Origin: Azolla caroliniana
Lineage: Eukaryota; Polypodiophyta
NCBI GenBank assembly: GCA_043228905.1
Contig: JBHGNT010000005.1
Span: 11,966,001-12,030,000 of the forward strand
DNA length: 64,000 nt
Reading direction: 5' to 3'
Shown here piece by piece: positions 10,545 to 20,856 of the stretch; the first letter of the stretch is position 1, and the number at the start of each line of letters is the position of its first letter. The position numbers and the translations under genes were made by a program. Below the pieces are notes generated by a model that was not told where the DNA came from, made no database searches, and saw nothing but the letters and a program-made list of their open reading frames with translations.

Positions 10545-11892
10545 AATGGTGATTAACCGTTGGGCAAAGTTCCTATCCATGAAGCAAGAATTAGCTCCGG
10601 AATCTAGGAGTGCTAAGACATGTACTGGAGGGGTACTTTTAGTACGAACGGTTACTTGAGCTAACAACACATTGCTAACTTGCTTAGAGGGAATGGAACC
10701 ACTAATGGGATGCATAGATCCAGGGTTGTCCAACCAAACGGCTCCTATTTTGGTTGGACTTAATCGTTTAACTCTTCTTCTAACTGACTAAGGACATCAA
10801 ATTTGTTCGATAGATTTAGGCTACTATTAGGACTATCATATATTCCTACTTAAATAGAATCAGGTTTAGTACAATTAGAACTAGCAACTATTTGGTTTAC
10901 TTGTCTTCTTGGCCTAGGGGGATAGTTCACTGCAATATGCCATGGTCCACCACAATAAAGACATAGTCGATTTGCTCGGCATCACTGCTTTTCCTCTTCT
11001 GATAATGGTCCGCGACGACGTGTAGTGTCAATTTCCATCGGAGTTGGACTATTCACTAGAGACGCATTATATGACTCCCTTGGAAAAGGTTCTGCTACCA
11101 CTAAGGCGTAGGTGGGCTCTAATCTTGCCCTTGGCATCTAGAACTAACGTTCCAAACGTCGTTCGAAAAGGTGGTTGTCGCATCTCACCACGAGACTGAT
11201 TGCTTCTGTCAATGACTTTGGTTCTTCGGGGAAGGTCAAGAGTAAATCCTTGACATCATTACGTAGACCATAACGAAATTGCTCCATTAATGCTTGGTCA
11301 TTCCAGGGGATATCAAAGGCGAGTAGACGGAAATGTGCAACGTATGTGGAGGTTGGGCGATCACCTTGACATAATCGTTGGCTTTTGTTGATTGTTGTCC
11401 TTATGTTGTCAGTATCTCCAAAACAGGCCTTAAACTCTTCAAAATTGTTTAGTAATGGAGATTCCTTTTCTAAAAACGGAGCGAACCATGCCAAAGTTGA
11501 GCCACTTACAACGTTCCTACTAAACCCACTCATGATGCATCGGTGGGATATCGGGAAGGATGCATTTGAATGACTAATCGTACCTAATTAAGGAATCCTC
11601 TAAATTGTGATTGTGTTCCATCGAATTTCATGGGAAGGTCGATCTTGGTTTCTTTATGAAGTCCTTGCGTACTGGGTCATTGTTGTTGCATCGCTACAAT
11701 GGTTGCTTCGAGTTGTTGCACGTGTAATGCTAGTTCCCCATGTTGTTGTTGTGTCTGCTGCTTTTCTAAGGAGATTTGTTGAAGATCCCCCAACAACCGT
11801 TGATTTTCTTGTTCCAAAGCACGAAACTTCTCTTTCAAGCATTGTAACTCTGAGAAAACGGATTGATATTCTTGAGCACTAACAATGGCCAT
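10545..11892 (-). pseudogene. Chromovirus gag-protease, minus copy
   Basis: This is the 5' coding part of a second copy of the chromovirus at 12268-16951, on the opposite strand. Gag starts at 11892 (MAIVSAQEYQSVFSELQ) and has the same Gln-rich coiled-coil-like N-terminus as the plus copy. It continues through SGSTLAWFAPFLEKESPLL (11440-11500) and DVKDLLLTFPEEPKSLTEA (11200-11260), then the protease start LLDSGANSCFMDRNFAQ (10560-10620). Alignment to the plus copy fades after FAQ near 10545, where another element's 3' end takes over, so RT and integrase are absent. Stops at several points make it non-functional. Confidence 0.85.
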
Positions 11893-11970
11893 AGGATGAG
11901 AGGAAAGAGGAATAAGAGATTAGTATGAAGGGAGGGAGACGTAAGAAGATAAAAGGAAGAGAAGAGGACA

Positions 11971-11983
11971 AAATCGGTTCAAA
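11971..11983 (-). promoter_or_regulatory. Self-complementary primer-binding site, minus copy
   Basis: Minus-strand TTTGAACCGATTT starts one base downstream of the LTR end CCTGACA. It is complementary to the start of the element's own R region rather than to a tRNA 3' end: TTGAACCGATTT is the exact reverse complement of AAATCGGTTCAA at 17161-17172. The minus copy's own R region (AAATTGGTTTAA) pairs with it using two G-U wobbles. Confidence 0.6.
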
Positions 11984-11984
11984 C

Positions 11985-12180
11985 TGTCAGGAATAGTACT
12001 GAGACAGAGAGGAAATTAGTACTAAGAGATGAATATTAGTACTAAGAGGAAAAGAGGGTGTAGAACACTCGAGAGAAGGAGAGAGAGAGAATGATTATAA
12101 CAGTGATATATTATGTGAAAAGAATATACAATGATGGCTAGGAGGCTTAAGACTGGCATTAAACCAATTTGGTTCGAACC
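11985..12180 (-). mobile_element. Partial 5' LTR (R-U5) of the minus chromovirus copy
   Basis: On the minus strand this is the 3' portion of the chromovirus LTR, matching 17153-17368 of the plus 3' LTR. It holds the CTTAAGCCTCCTAG block, a CT microsatellite, CTCGAG, TTAGTACTAA boxes and the end TATTCCTGACA. The U3 part including the TATA box is absent. The fragment begins about 25 bp downstream of where the TATA box lies in the full LTR, that is, roughly at the expected transcription start. Confidence 0.8.
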
Positions 12181-12186
12181 GATTTC
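12171..12186 (+). promoter_or_regulatory. Palindromic junction and PBS of the plus chromovirus copy
   Basis: GGTTCGAACC (12171-12180) is a perfect palindrome at the point where the minus copy's R region meets the plus copy's leader. GAACCGATTT (12176-12185) corresponds to the primer-binding site of the plus copy, which here lacks its own 5' LTR. Confidence 0.6.
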
Positions 12187-12267
12187 TCTCTCCTTCCTTC
12201 TCTTCCTTTATCTTCTTACTTCTCCCTCCCTTCATACTAATCTCTTATTCCTCTTTTCTCTCATACT

Positions 12268-13408
12268 ATGGCCACTGTTAGCGCTCAAGAATATCAATCC
12301 GTTTTCTCAGAGCTACAATGCTTGAAAGAGAAGTTCCTTGCATTGGAACAAGAAAATCAACGGTTGTTGGGGAATCTTCAACAAATCTCCTTAGAAAAGC
12401 AGCAGACACAACAACAACATGGGGAACTAGTGGTACACGTGCAACAACTCGAAGCAACCTTAATAGCGATGCAACAACAAGGACCCAGTATGCAAGGGAT
12501 TCATAAAGAACCCAAGATCGGCCTTCCCATGAAATTCGATGGAACGCGATCATAGTTTAGAAGATTCCTTAATCGGGTACGATTAGTCATTCAAATGCAT
12601 CCTTCTCGATATCCCACTGATGTATCACGAGTGGGACTAGTAGGCACTCTACTTAGTGGCACAGCTTTCACATGGTTCGTCCCCATATTAGAAAAAAGCT
12701 CTCCCTTGTTAAATAATTTCGAAGAGTTTATTACCGAGTTTAAAGCCTGTTTTGGAGATACTGACTGTGTTAGAACAACAATCAACAAAATCCGAAGATT
12801 GCACCAAGGTGAGCGGTCAGCCCGTTTATGTTGTGGATTTCCGTCTTCTCACCACCGATATTCCTTGGGATGACTAGGCACTAATGGAGCAATTTCGTTT
12901 TGGCCTACTTAATGATGTTAAAGATTTACTCTTAACTTTCCCCGAGGAACCAAAGTCATTGACAGAAGCAATCAGTCGTGCAGTGCAATGCGATAATCCC
13001 CTCTTTGAACGACGTTTGGAACGTCAGTTCCAAATGCCACAGACAAGATCGGAGCCCACCTACGCTTCAATCGTAGCAAAGCCTTTCCCAAGGGAGTCTT
13101 TCAATACGTCTCCAACAAATATTCCGACTCTAATGGAAATCGACACCACACGTCGCCGCGGACCTCTATCGGAAGAAGAAAAGCAGCGACGCAGGGCAAA
13201 TCGATTATGTCTTTATTGCGGTGGACCAGGGCATATTGCAGTGAACTGCCCCCATCAGCCGAAAAGGCAAGTAAATCAAATAACTAGTAGTACTAATAGT
13301 ACTAAACCCGAGTCTATTCCTCTAGGTGTGTTTGATACTCCTAATAGTCCAAGCCTGTCAAACAAATTTGAAATCCTTAGTCAACTAGAAGAAGATTTAA
13401 ACGATTAA
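12268..13408 (+). pseudogene. Chromovirus gag, plus copy
   Basis: The gag gene of the plus-strand chromovirus. It starts with MATVSAQEYQSVFSELQ at 12268 and has a Gln/Glu-rich coiled-coil-like N-terminus (residues about 5-70). It continues with a capsid-like core (GTLLSGTAFTWFVPILEKS at 12640-12690; EQFRFGLLNDVKDLLLTF at 12887-12940) and an intact CX2CX4HX4C zinc knuckle, CLYCGGPGHIAVNC, at about 13208-13249. An in-frame TAG at 12553 and a frameshift near 12820-12880 disrupt it. The knuckle and order identify gag; the frame reading is otherwise good. Confidence 0.9.
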
Positions 13409-13413
13409 GTCCA

Positions 13414-15370
13414 ACCAAAATAGGAGTCGTTTGGTTGGACGGCCCTAGATCTGTGCAGCCCATTAGTGGTTCCATTTCCTCTAAGCAAGTTAGCAATGTG
13501 TTCTTAGCTCAAGTAATGGTTAGTACTAAAAATACTCCTCTAGTACATGTCTTGGCACTCTAAGATTCCGGAGCCAACTCTTACTTCATGGATAGGAATT
13601 TTGCCCAAGCTCATCATATATCCCTAAAGAAACTCCCATGTCCAGCCTCTGTAGTATTCATTGATGGTCGTCCCATTGCTTCCGGGAATATTATAGAAGA
13701 GTCAGAACCCGTTAATATTGTCCTAGATAACTTAGCGTGTGTAGTATCATTTAATATAATTAGCACCCCAGAACATCCCATTGTTTTGGGATTACCATGG
13801 TTCGAATTACATAACCCAACCATAGATTGGAGAACAAGAGAAATACGGTGTCGACAAACCCGAGGATCTACTCATAAGATTGTAACCATTTTGCTACATC
13901 AATTGCGTGAGGAAGGACGCAAGGAAGAAATGTTTCTCTTCGCAATATCAGTAAACTCCTCCATTATCAATAAAGAGGAGTCCATCGTTCAACTTCCAGA
14001 GAAGTATTGTCATTATGTCGATGTGTTCGATAAAGTACGAGCTAATATGCTTCCTCACCATCGACCGTATGATTGCCCCATTGATTTACAACCAGGAAAA
14101 GAGCCACCATGGGGAACGATCTACAATTTGTCACCAACCGAGCTAGAAGTCCTTCGAGCCTATATAAAGGAGAATTTGGCAAATGGTTTCATCAAGAAAA
14201 AGGATGGATCATTTCGTCTCGTCGTAGATTACCGTGGGTTGAATAAAGTCACCATCAGGAATAGGTATGCACTTCCTCTTATCTCAAGTATTTTAGAACG
14301 GATCAATGGTGCAAGGTTCTTCACAAAGATCGACTTACGAGGAGCGTATAACCTTGTACGGATCCGACCAAGAGATGAATGGAAGATTGCGTTTCGCACC
14401 AGATATGGGCACTTCGAGTATACGGTTATGTCATTCGGCCTCACTAATGTGCCAGCAGTCTTCCAACACATGGCAAATGATATATTCCAAGATCTCTTGG
14501 ATGAGTTTTTGATCATCTATTTGGATGACCTACTGGTTTATTCGAAGACCCAAGAAGAGCATGATTCTCATGTACGGTTAGTACTAAAATGACTTTGAGA
14601 ACATAATCTTTATGCAAAACTGGAAAAATGTAGTTTCGTGTGCAACCAGGTAGAATTTTTGGGCTATGTCATTTCCTCAGAAGGCATCTCCATGGATCCA
14701 TCTAAGGTCAAAATGGTGGTAGAGTGGCAGACTCTGTGTTCGTTGCGAGATGTGCAATGCTTTTTAGGCTTTGCCAATTTTTACCGCAAGTTCATACATA
14801 AATACTCAAAGCTTGGTCTACCTCTCACACAACTTACCAGGAAGGGAAAATCGTTTGTTTGGTCTCAAGAAGCGGACATTGCTTTTTAGAGTCTTAAGAA
14901 GGCATTTACATCAGCGCCTATTTTAGCTCATGTTGATCCAGAAAAACCATTCATCATTGAAGTAGACACGTCGGATTTCGCCTTGGGTAGCATTCTGTCT
15001 CAACAAGGTGATGATGAAAAGCTACATCTTGTAGCTTTCCATTCACGCAAGTTTGACGCCGCAGAAATCAACTATGAAATTCATGATAAGGAGCTATTAG
15101 CAATAATGGACTCTTTTATGCAATCGAGGCATTTTCTAGAGGGGTCTTCTCATCAAGTCATCGTATTCAGTAATCACAAAAACCTTGCCTACTTTCATAA
15201 TGATCGTGTGTTAAATCGACGTCAAGCTCAGTGGGCCTAATTCCTCACTCGTTTCGACTTCAAAATTACATATCGTCCAGGGAAGCAACAAGGGAAGGCA
15301 GATACATTATCACGGTGTTCGTATCTAGCACCACGTCCCAGAGAGTCGGCTTTCGATAACCAAAAGCAAG
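13414..15370 (+). pseudogene. Chromovirus protease-RT-RNase H
   Basis: This is the pol segment after gag. The protease active site is DSGANSYFMDRNF (about 13568-13606), preceded by a TAA. RT has RLVVDYRGLNKVTIRNRY (about 14217-14270), FTKIDLRGAYNLVRI (14320-14360) and the catalytic FLIIYLDDLLVYSK (14509-14550). The thumb reads VEFLGYVISSEGISMDPSK (14650-14705). RNase H has FIIEVDTSDFALGSILSQQ (14950-15005) and FHSRKFDAAEINYEIHDKE (15037-15095), ending at ITYRPGKQQGKADTLSR. About five in-frame stops occur (for example 14590, 14887 and 15238), mostly single-base changes from Arg or Gln codons. Domain order and motifs are typical; the copy is inactive. Confidence 0.92.
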
Positions 15371-15375
15371 TAATC

Positions 15376-16951
15376 TTGGGACCGGCACGACTACAAGCAA
15401 CACAGGTCTTCGGTATGCCCTTGGATTCCCACGTTATCGATACCATACGTGAGGACTTGAAGACAGATGTTTTCGCTCAAGCCATTCTAGCCCAAATTGA
15501 TCCCTCTCGAGCATCTTGTTCACAGTCGCAACAACCAGGTACGGACTATCGACAATTCGAATGTCATGATGGATTATTATTCTTTAAGAAACTCTTGTAT
15601 GTTCCTAATGGTACTTGTCGCCTTCAAGTAGTCCAAAACTATCATGACACATATACAATTGGTTCATTTTGGTAGTACTAAAACACTAGATTTAGTACAA
15701 TGATCCTTCTGGTGGCCCCATATGCGACAATTTGTCAAAGATTTTGTTCGGACTTGTGATACATGTTGTAGAGCAAAAATGCCAAGGCATCATCCATATG
15801 GTTTATTAGAACCATTACCAATTCCAAGAAAACCATGAAAATCCATTGCCCTAGATTTCCTCACAGATCTTCCAGTCTCTAAAGGATTTGATGTGATCTT
15901 AACAGTAGTAGATCGATATACGAAGATGGCCCATTTCCTGCCATGTACTAAGGAAATCTCCAGTGAAGAAACCGTCGAAATTGTCATGTGTGAAGTATGT
16001 CGGCATCATGGCCTTCCCAATAGTATCATCAACGACCGTGGACCCCAGTTCGTCTCAAAGTTCTGGAAGCATCTCTTTAAAATGCTTAAGGTCACTTGTA
16101 AACTCTCCTCCGGCTACCATTCGCAAACAGACCGCCAAGCAGAACGAACAAATCAAATGTTGGAGCGGTATCTTCAGTGCTTTATAAGCTATCATCAAGA
16201 TGACTGGGCAGATATTCTTCACTTCGCTGAATTTGTGTATAATAACTCTGTCCACTCATCAACAAAGGTGACACCATTTTATGCTTACAAGGGTTGTCAC
16301 CCCCGATGGTGTGTATTTGAAACCCCAGAGTTACCCACAAATCCTTGTGCAGAGGATCGTTTGGAGCGGCTACGTAAGATACAAGAGGATTTATCTACTC
16401 ATCTACATCAAGCTCAACAAACACACAAGGTTTACACGGATCTTCATCGGTTTCCATCCAGTTTTGACATTTGAGATCAGGTGTGGCTACTACGACGACA
16501 CATCAAGACTACTCGCCCATGCAAGAAGTTGGATTACCGGCGATTAGGTCCTTTCTATATTATCGGAAAAATTAATGATGTCGCTTTTCATCTCGATCTA
16601 CCTCCAAAACTTCGGATACATCCGGTGTTTCATAGTTCTCTCCTCGAACCCTATCAAGACAACACCATCCCAGGTCCTATTAAACAACCTCCACCCCCGA
16701 ACAAGCTTGAAGATGGACCTCAATACGAGGTTGCCGCCATCCTCAATTCCAAGATTGTTCACAACAAGCTCTACTATTTAGTTGATTGGCTAGGATATAG
16801 TCCCAGCGACCGTACTTGGGAACCAATAGAGAATGTGACCAATGCTCATGCTCTTCTTGAAGACTTCCATCGTCAATATCCAGATAAACCGGGTCCTCAA
16901 TCCAAAATGGCTCGTGCCACTCGTCGTTTTAAAAGGGGTATAGTGTCATGA
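15376..16951 (+). pseudogene. Chromovirus integrase with C-terminal chromodomain
   Basis: Integrase follows RNase H. The zinc-binding N-terminus is near 15545-15790. The catalytic core reads ALDFLTDLPVSKGFDVILT (D1, about 15850), SIINDRGPQFVSKFWK (D2, about 16023) and SQTDRQAERTNQMLERYL (E, about 16143). After a TGA at 16472 the reading continues to a chromodomain at about 16720-16880: YEVAAILNSKIVHNKLYYLV then DWLGYSPSDRTWEPIENV. Chromodomains at this position define chromoviruses and are thought to steer integration to marked chromatin. Stops at about 15675, 15836 and 16472 and a frame change near 15680 inactivate it. Confidence 0.92.
16931..16940 (+). promoter_or_regulatory. Chromovirus polypurine tract
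   Basis: AAAAGGGGTA, within the final codons of the polyprotein and three bases before the LTR start. This is the expected PPT position. Confidence 0.7.
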
Positions 16952-17238
16952 TATGGCAAGACTCAAACCCATGACCTTATGTTACATGGGTCAAGCTCTT
17001 GACTATTAGACTATATGTTGTAATACAAAGAATATTATTTTCATTTAAGTTTTACTATAGAAAATTGATCTATATTCCAGATTTCTCTGGAACATTCTAG
17101 AAACTTCAGGAGTACTCCTAAGAACACTATAAAAGGAGGCACAAGGCATTATTTCGAACCAAATCGGTTCAATGCCAGTCTTAAGCCTCCTAGCTACTCT
17201 TGTATATTCCCTTAACATAATATATATCTTTTGTTATC

Positions 17239-17283
<45 letters not shown>

Positions 17284-17399
17284 TCTCTCGAGAGTTCTAC
17301 ACCTCCCTTAGTACTAATCCTCATCCTTTAGTACTAATTCCTTCTCTGTTTTAGTATTGTTCCTGACAGTACTTGTCTATCTTAGTACTGCTCCTGACA
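16944..17399 (+). mobile_element. 3' LTR of the plus chromovirus
   Basis: The LTR starts TGTCATGATATGG and ends CTCCTGACA (TGTCA/TGACA tips). Its end is partly duplicated: the minus copy ends at the equivalent of 17368, and 17369-17399 repeats TTAGTA-TG-TCCTGACA. The TATA box TATAAAAG is at 17128-17135. R therefore probably starts near 17155-17161. The U5 side has a (TC)n run at 17245-17282 and TTAGTACTAA boxes at about 17308 and 17330. A tRNA-like A box and B box lie antisense in U3 (17003-17013 and 16959-16969). Confidence 0.85.
17245..17282. repeat. (TC)n microsatellite in the chromovirus LTR
   Basis: About 19 TC units, present in shorter form at the corresponding place of the minus copy (about 12075-12095). 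Confidence 0.9.
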
Positions 17400-18205
17400 A
17401 ATGCTTTCTTTGCTCCATTTGTCCGGATGTCAAGCGACGAGACCTTCGAACTCATTATTGAGGGAGTGAGTTGACTCGTCGATTGGATCTTCGTCTTAGG
17501 CAATCTTGGCCTTCCCTTTGTTGAGTTTCGGACTCGGCCAAGATGTGCTTTGGTCACTCGGGGGCTCCCATGGTCCACTAATCCTTGTCGTAATGGGACT
17601 TTCTTCGAACATGTGTCCGAATCGAAATTCATCTTCTATCTCTCATTCGGCCGATTCTGGGTCGATTGAAGTAGAAATCGGAGTCGTCTCTGGACGGTAC
17701 AAGGATGTCGACTCGTCGAAAACAACATCTCGACTTACTTGAGCTTTTCAGGTAGATGGGTTGTAGCATTTGTACCCCTTCTATTGAAGCAAGTACCCTA
17801 CAAGGATACATTTCTCCGACTTCGGGTCGAGCATTTGTCGCATCTCGTCAAGAATATGTACATAGGCGATTGAGCCAAAAATCCAAACATGTGATAAATC
17901 TGGCTTCTTTCCAAAAAACCTCTCATGAGGGGTTACATCGTGTCCCCTAGAGGTTGTACACCTATTCATGAGATATACGGCCATGTTCGCCGCTTCTGCC
18001 CAGTACGACTTTGGCAGGTTCTTCTCATTCATCATTGCCCGTGCATCCTCTACTATGTGCCGATTCTTCCATTCGGCTACACCATTTCGCTGAGGTGTAT
18101 GTCGGCACGAGAATTTTCGTCGTATTCCTTCCTTTCGGAGATGTGTTGTAAACTCGTCTGAGAAATATTCTTTGCCTCCATTTGATCGAAGGCAGCGTTG
18201 TCGTA
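17400..18205 (-). pseudogene. Copia integrase C-terminal part, interrupted
   Basis: Minus-strand Ty1/copia integrase continuing from 18984 across an insertion. It includes LRSNGGKEYFSDEFTTH near the second catalytic Asp (the DNGGEY motif is damaged), then GVAEWKN with the catalytic Glu. After that come ARAMMNEKNLPKSYWAEA and KPDLSHVWIFGSIAYVHIL, ending in the linker towards RT (17400-17780, several stops). The RT domain is missing: chromovirus LTR sequence begins at 17399, so the plus chromovirus cut this element. Confidence 0.85.
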
Positions 18206-18983
18206 GTGTATTTCGTACACTACGTGAAAAAGTAAAAATAATATAACTGATTTAATTACATATAAATAAATAAAATAAGAATATCAAAATATTTATCACG
18301 TGCATAGGGTAGGATTCAAACCCTGTACCTCCACGTAGCCAAACCTCAACTTTACCATTATGCTACCTTATCTTCAATGTTCTACAGATTTAATAACTAT
18401 AAGTGCTTTATTTGCGCCTACCTTTATTAAAAGGTAAATCATGCATTTTTAGAGTGCGTGAATATTTTATAGAAAAACGCAAGCAACTAAAAAGTGACTC
18501 ATGCACATCTAGCGTGCATGAGCACTATATTTAGCAAATAAAAGCAAGGATTAGAAAAGCATCACATGCACATTTAGTGTGCATGAACATATTAGAAAAA
18601 AGCATATAGCTATGCTTAGTCTCTCCCATCACTATATAAGGATGGGGAGCACAATGTAATAGGTGTGTGAAATATTTGGAAATTGGATATATTTACGAAA
18701 ACACCAACCGATTAATATAATCGTGGGATTCACGAAAATAATATAATCTATACTTGTGGGATTCACAAGTTTCTTATATCTTTCTTTCAATCTAAATACA
18801 TATTCTTATCTAAATATTGATTAATCGAATACAATACACTCGTGGGATTCACGAAATTTCTATCTCTCTTTCTAATAATCTATTCACTACTAGCCTCATC
18901 TCATATTCTTCTTTCTCCTAGTCCAAAACCTCAGTGGTTCCCACCCGACTCACGCAACGATCCGGCGCCGAAAGGCGCGACAG
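18206..18983 (+). mobile_element. LTR-like insertion in the copia integrase
   Basis: A 778-bp AT-rich block interrupts the copia integrase between the ATGSHI and RQRCLRSN readings, with cgta duplicated on both sides (18202-18205 and 18984-18987). It has a plus-strand TATA-like ACTATATAAGGATGG near 18633-18647. The motif CGTGGGATTCACGAAA or close variants occurs three times (about 18722, 18768, 18840). The right end is GC-rich (GGCGCCGAAAGGCGCGAC, 18964-18981). It looks like a solo LTR, but clean TG...CA ends with a 5-bp duplication could not be fixed. A hairpin, GTAGTGTA-5 nt-TACACTAC, lies at 18203-18223. Confidence 0.6.
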
Positions 18984-20840
18984 CGTATGTGTGAACCCGT
19001 GGCTTTTTCGACTTCATTTTTGAATCTTTGGAAGTGGCCGAACACTTCGCTCTTTTGTTTCATCAGGTAGAGTCAGGTATGCTTGGAGAAGTCGTCGATG
19101 AACGTGACATAATATCGGCAACCACCGAATGTTGTCGTTGGGGCTGGTCCCCACACATCTAAATGCACTACATCTAGCATCTCTTTACTCACATTCCTCT
19201 CTTTCGGGAATGGATGTCGGCGTTGTTTTCCAAACTGGCACGCCTTGCATGCACGCATAATCTCCTTCTCAATAAAGTTCGGGAGTCTGATTACAACTCC
19301 TTTCGATTGCATGTTCTGGAGCTTTTGGAGATTAATGTGACCAATTCGCTTGTGCCACAGTTTCAAGTCGGTTTCGACTTTAAGGCCTTTCGCGAACATA
19401 GCCGATTTCACCTCTTTTGATTCGAGAATGAACATTCGGCCTTCTCGGTGACCATGCGCTATAATTTGATCATCCTTTTCAAAGAAGCACCCTTCATTAT
19501 TGAATCATACTTGCATACCTTGTTCGACAATCTGGCCAACCGAGACCAGGTTTTTCGTGATGGTTGGGACATGCAAGATGTTCTTGAGGTAGTTTTGTTT
19601 GCCGTCATTCCTGAATGGAACATTTCCGACATGCCGACTTGGGTGAGTCGTATCATCTCCAGTTTCGACATAGTCGGGTCGATCGGGCTTTCATAATTCT
19701 CGGAACCAATCGTCATGGGACATCATGTGATTGGATGCTCTTGAGTCGACAAACCATATGTTATTTGACAGAGAGGTGCTAGTCAAGGCATGTGCCGACA
19801 TCGAATGTGCTTCATGCCTCATTATGAACATCCCGCCACGATCGTCGTAGTCGGAATTCGAAGCGTAGTTCGTGAGTTGTCGACTAGTCGAAGCCAAGTC
19901 TCGTATCCTTTTTCGGCAATCCTCTTCATAGTGGCCGTGTTTTCCATAGTACCCTTATTCGGTCAAGTTGTTACGATTGCTCGGTCCGGCAGGGTGGCTC
20001 CCCCTTCTGCGAACTCTCTGGGACTATTCCTATCCTCTTGCCATTGGTGGGAGTTACTCTCTTGGGTCGGCCGACCGCATCAGCCTCGTCCGAATCGACC
20101 TCAATTTCCATGGTCAAATCCTCTTCTATCGTCTGACTGTGAGTAGAGCATCTGACCATCAAGCGCATTGTTCCTTTGTCGAACGTGATTTTCTTCGACC
20201 AACAAAATTGATTGAAGGTCGAAAAAGGAAGGTGGGTTCTCCCTTGCGAGAATGGCCGATCTGATCGTGCCGAATTGTGGTGCTAAGCCGTCGAGCCATA
20301 TTTGCACCATTTTGTCATCGTCGATTATGACATTGATTGATCCGAGGGCATCACACACCGGCAATCCCTCTATTGCATGTTGATTAGCTCCTATCAAAGT
20401 TGGAGCTTTCATGTAGCCGTATTGGCCGTAAAGATCTTCTTGAGATTTCCCCAAGCTTCTTTCGGTGTTTTCGAATCTCGAATATAGACGAGCATGTGGT
20501 CATGGACACATAACGCAAGGCAATACAACACACGGCTCTTGGCCTGCTCCCACGCTAGGTAGTCAGCGTGTGTCGGGTTGGGTTGCGTTTCATGAGCTCC
20601 CTCGATGTAGCTCCAGTAACCTTGTCCAACAAGGTATTGATGCATCTTGTACTCCCAAGATGCAAAGTTTGTTCTATCGAGCTTCTCGGTGGGAAGAGCA
20701 CTTCCCATCTGGGTGTTCATTGTCGAACTTCTTCTACTCATCATGCGAGTTGTGCAGAAATCGTTGCTACAACGATCAGTTGGTTCTCTACGAGTTTGAG
20801 CACAAAACACATAAAGGCGATGGGCTTGGATCAAGCTACC
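18984..20840 (-). pseudogene. Copia gag-protease-integrase N-terminal part
   Basis: This is the 5' coding part of the minus copia element. Gag is at about 20101-20760 (LDRTNFASWEYKMHQYLVG and ILARENPPSFFDLQSILLV), with the first Met probably near 20725. Protease is at about 19740 as WFVDSRASNHM, where the usual DSGAS is DSRAS, so the active-site Gly is lost. Integrase begins with the HHCC zinc domain (LWHKRIGHINLQKLQ, CKACQFGKQRRHPF) at about 19205-19350. It continues with DVVHLDVWGPAPTTTFGG and YYVTFIDDFSKHTWL at 19070-19175. Stops and frame changes separate the segments. Confidence 0.88.
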
Positions 20841-20844
20841 ATGC

Positions 20845-20856
20845 GCTCTGATACCA
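20845..20856 (-). promoter_or_regulatory. Copia primer-binding site (tRNA-iMet type)
   Basis: Minus-strand TGGTATCAGAGC, the standard initiator-Met primer-binding site of plant copia elements, directly beside the LTR. Confidence 0.9.

Noticed and set aside
16955-18367. Functional tRNA genes
   Set aside because: A and B boxes are well spaced, but acceptor and T stems pair poorly and both lie inside LTRs; kept only as tRNA-like segments.
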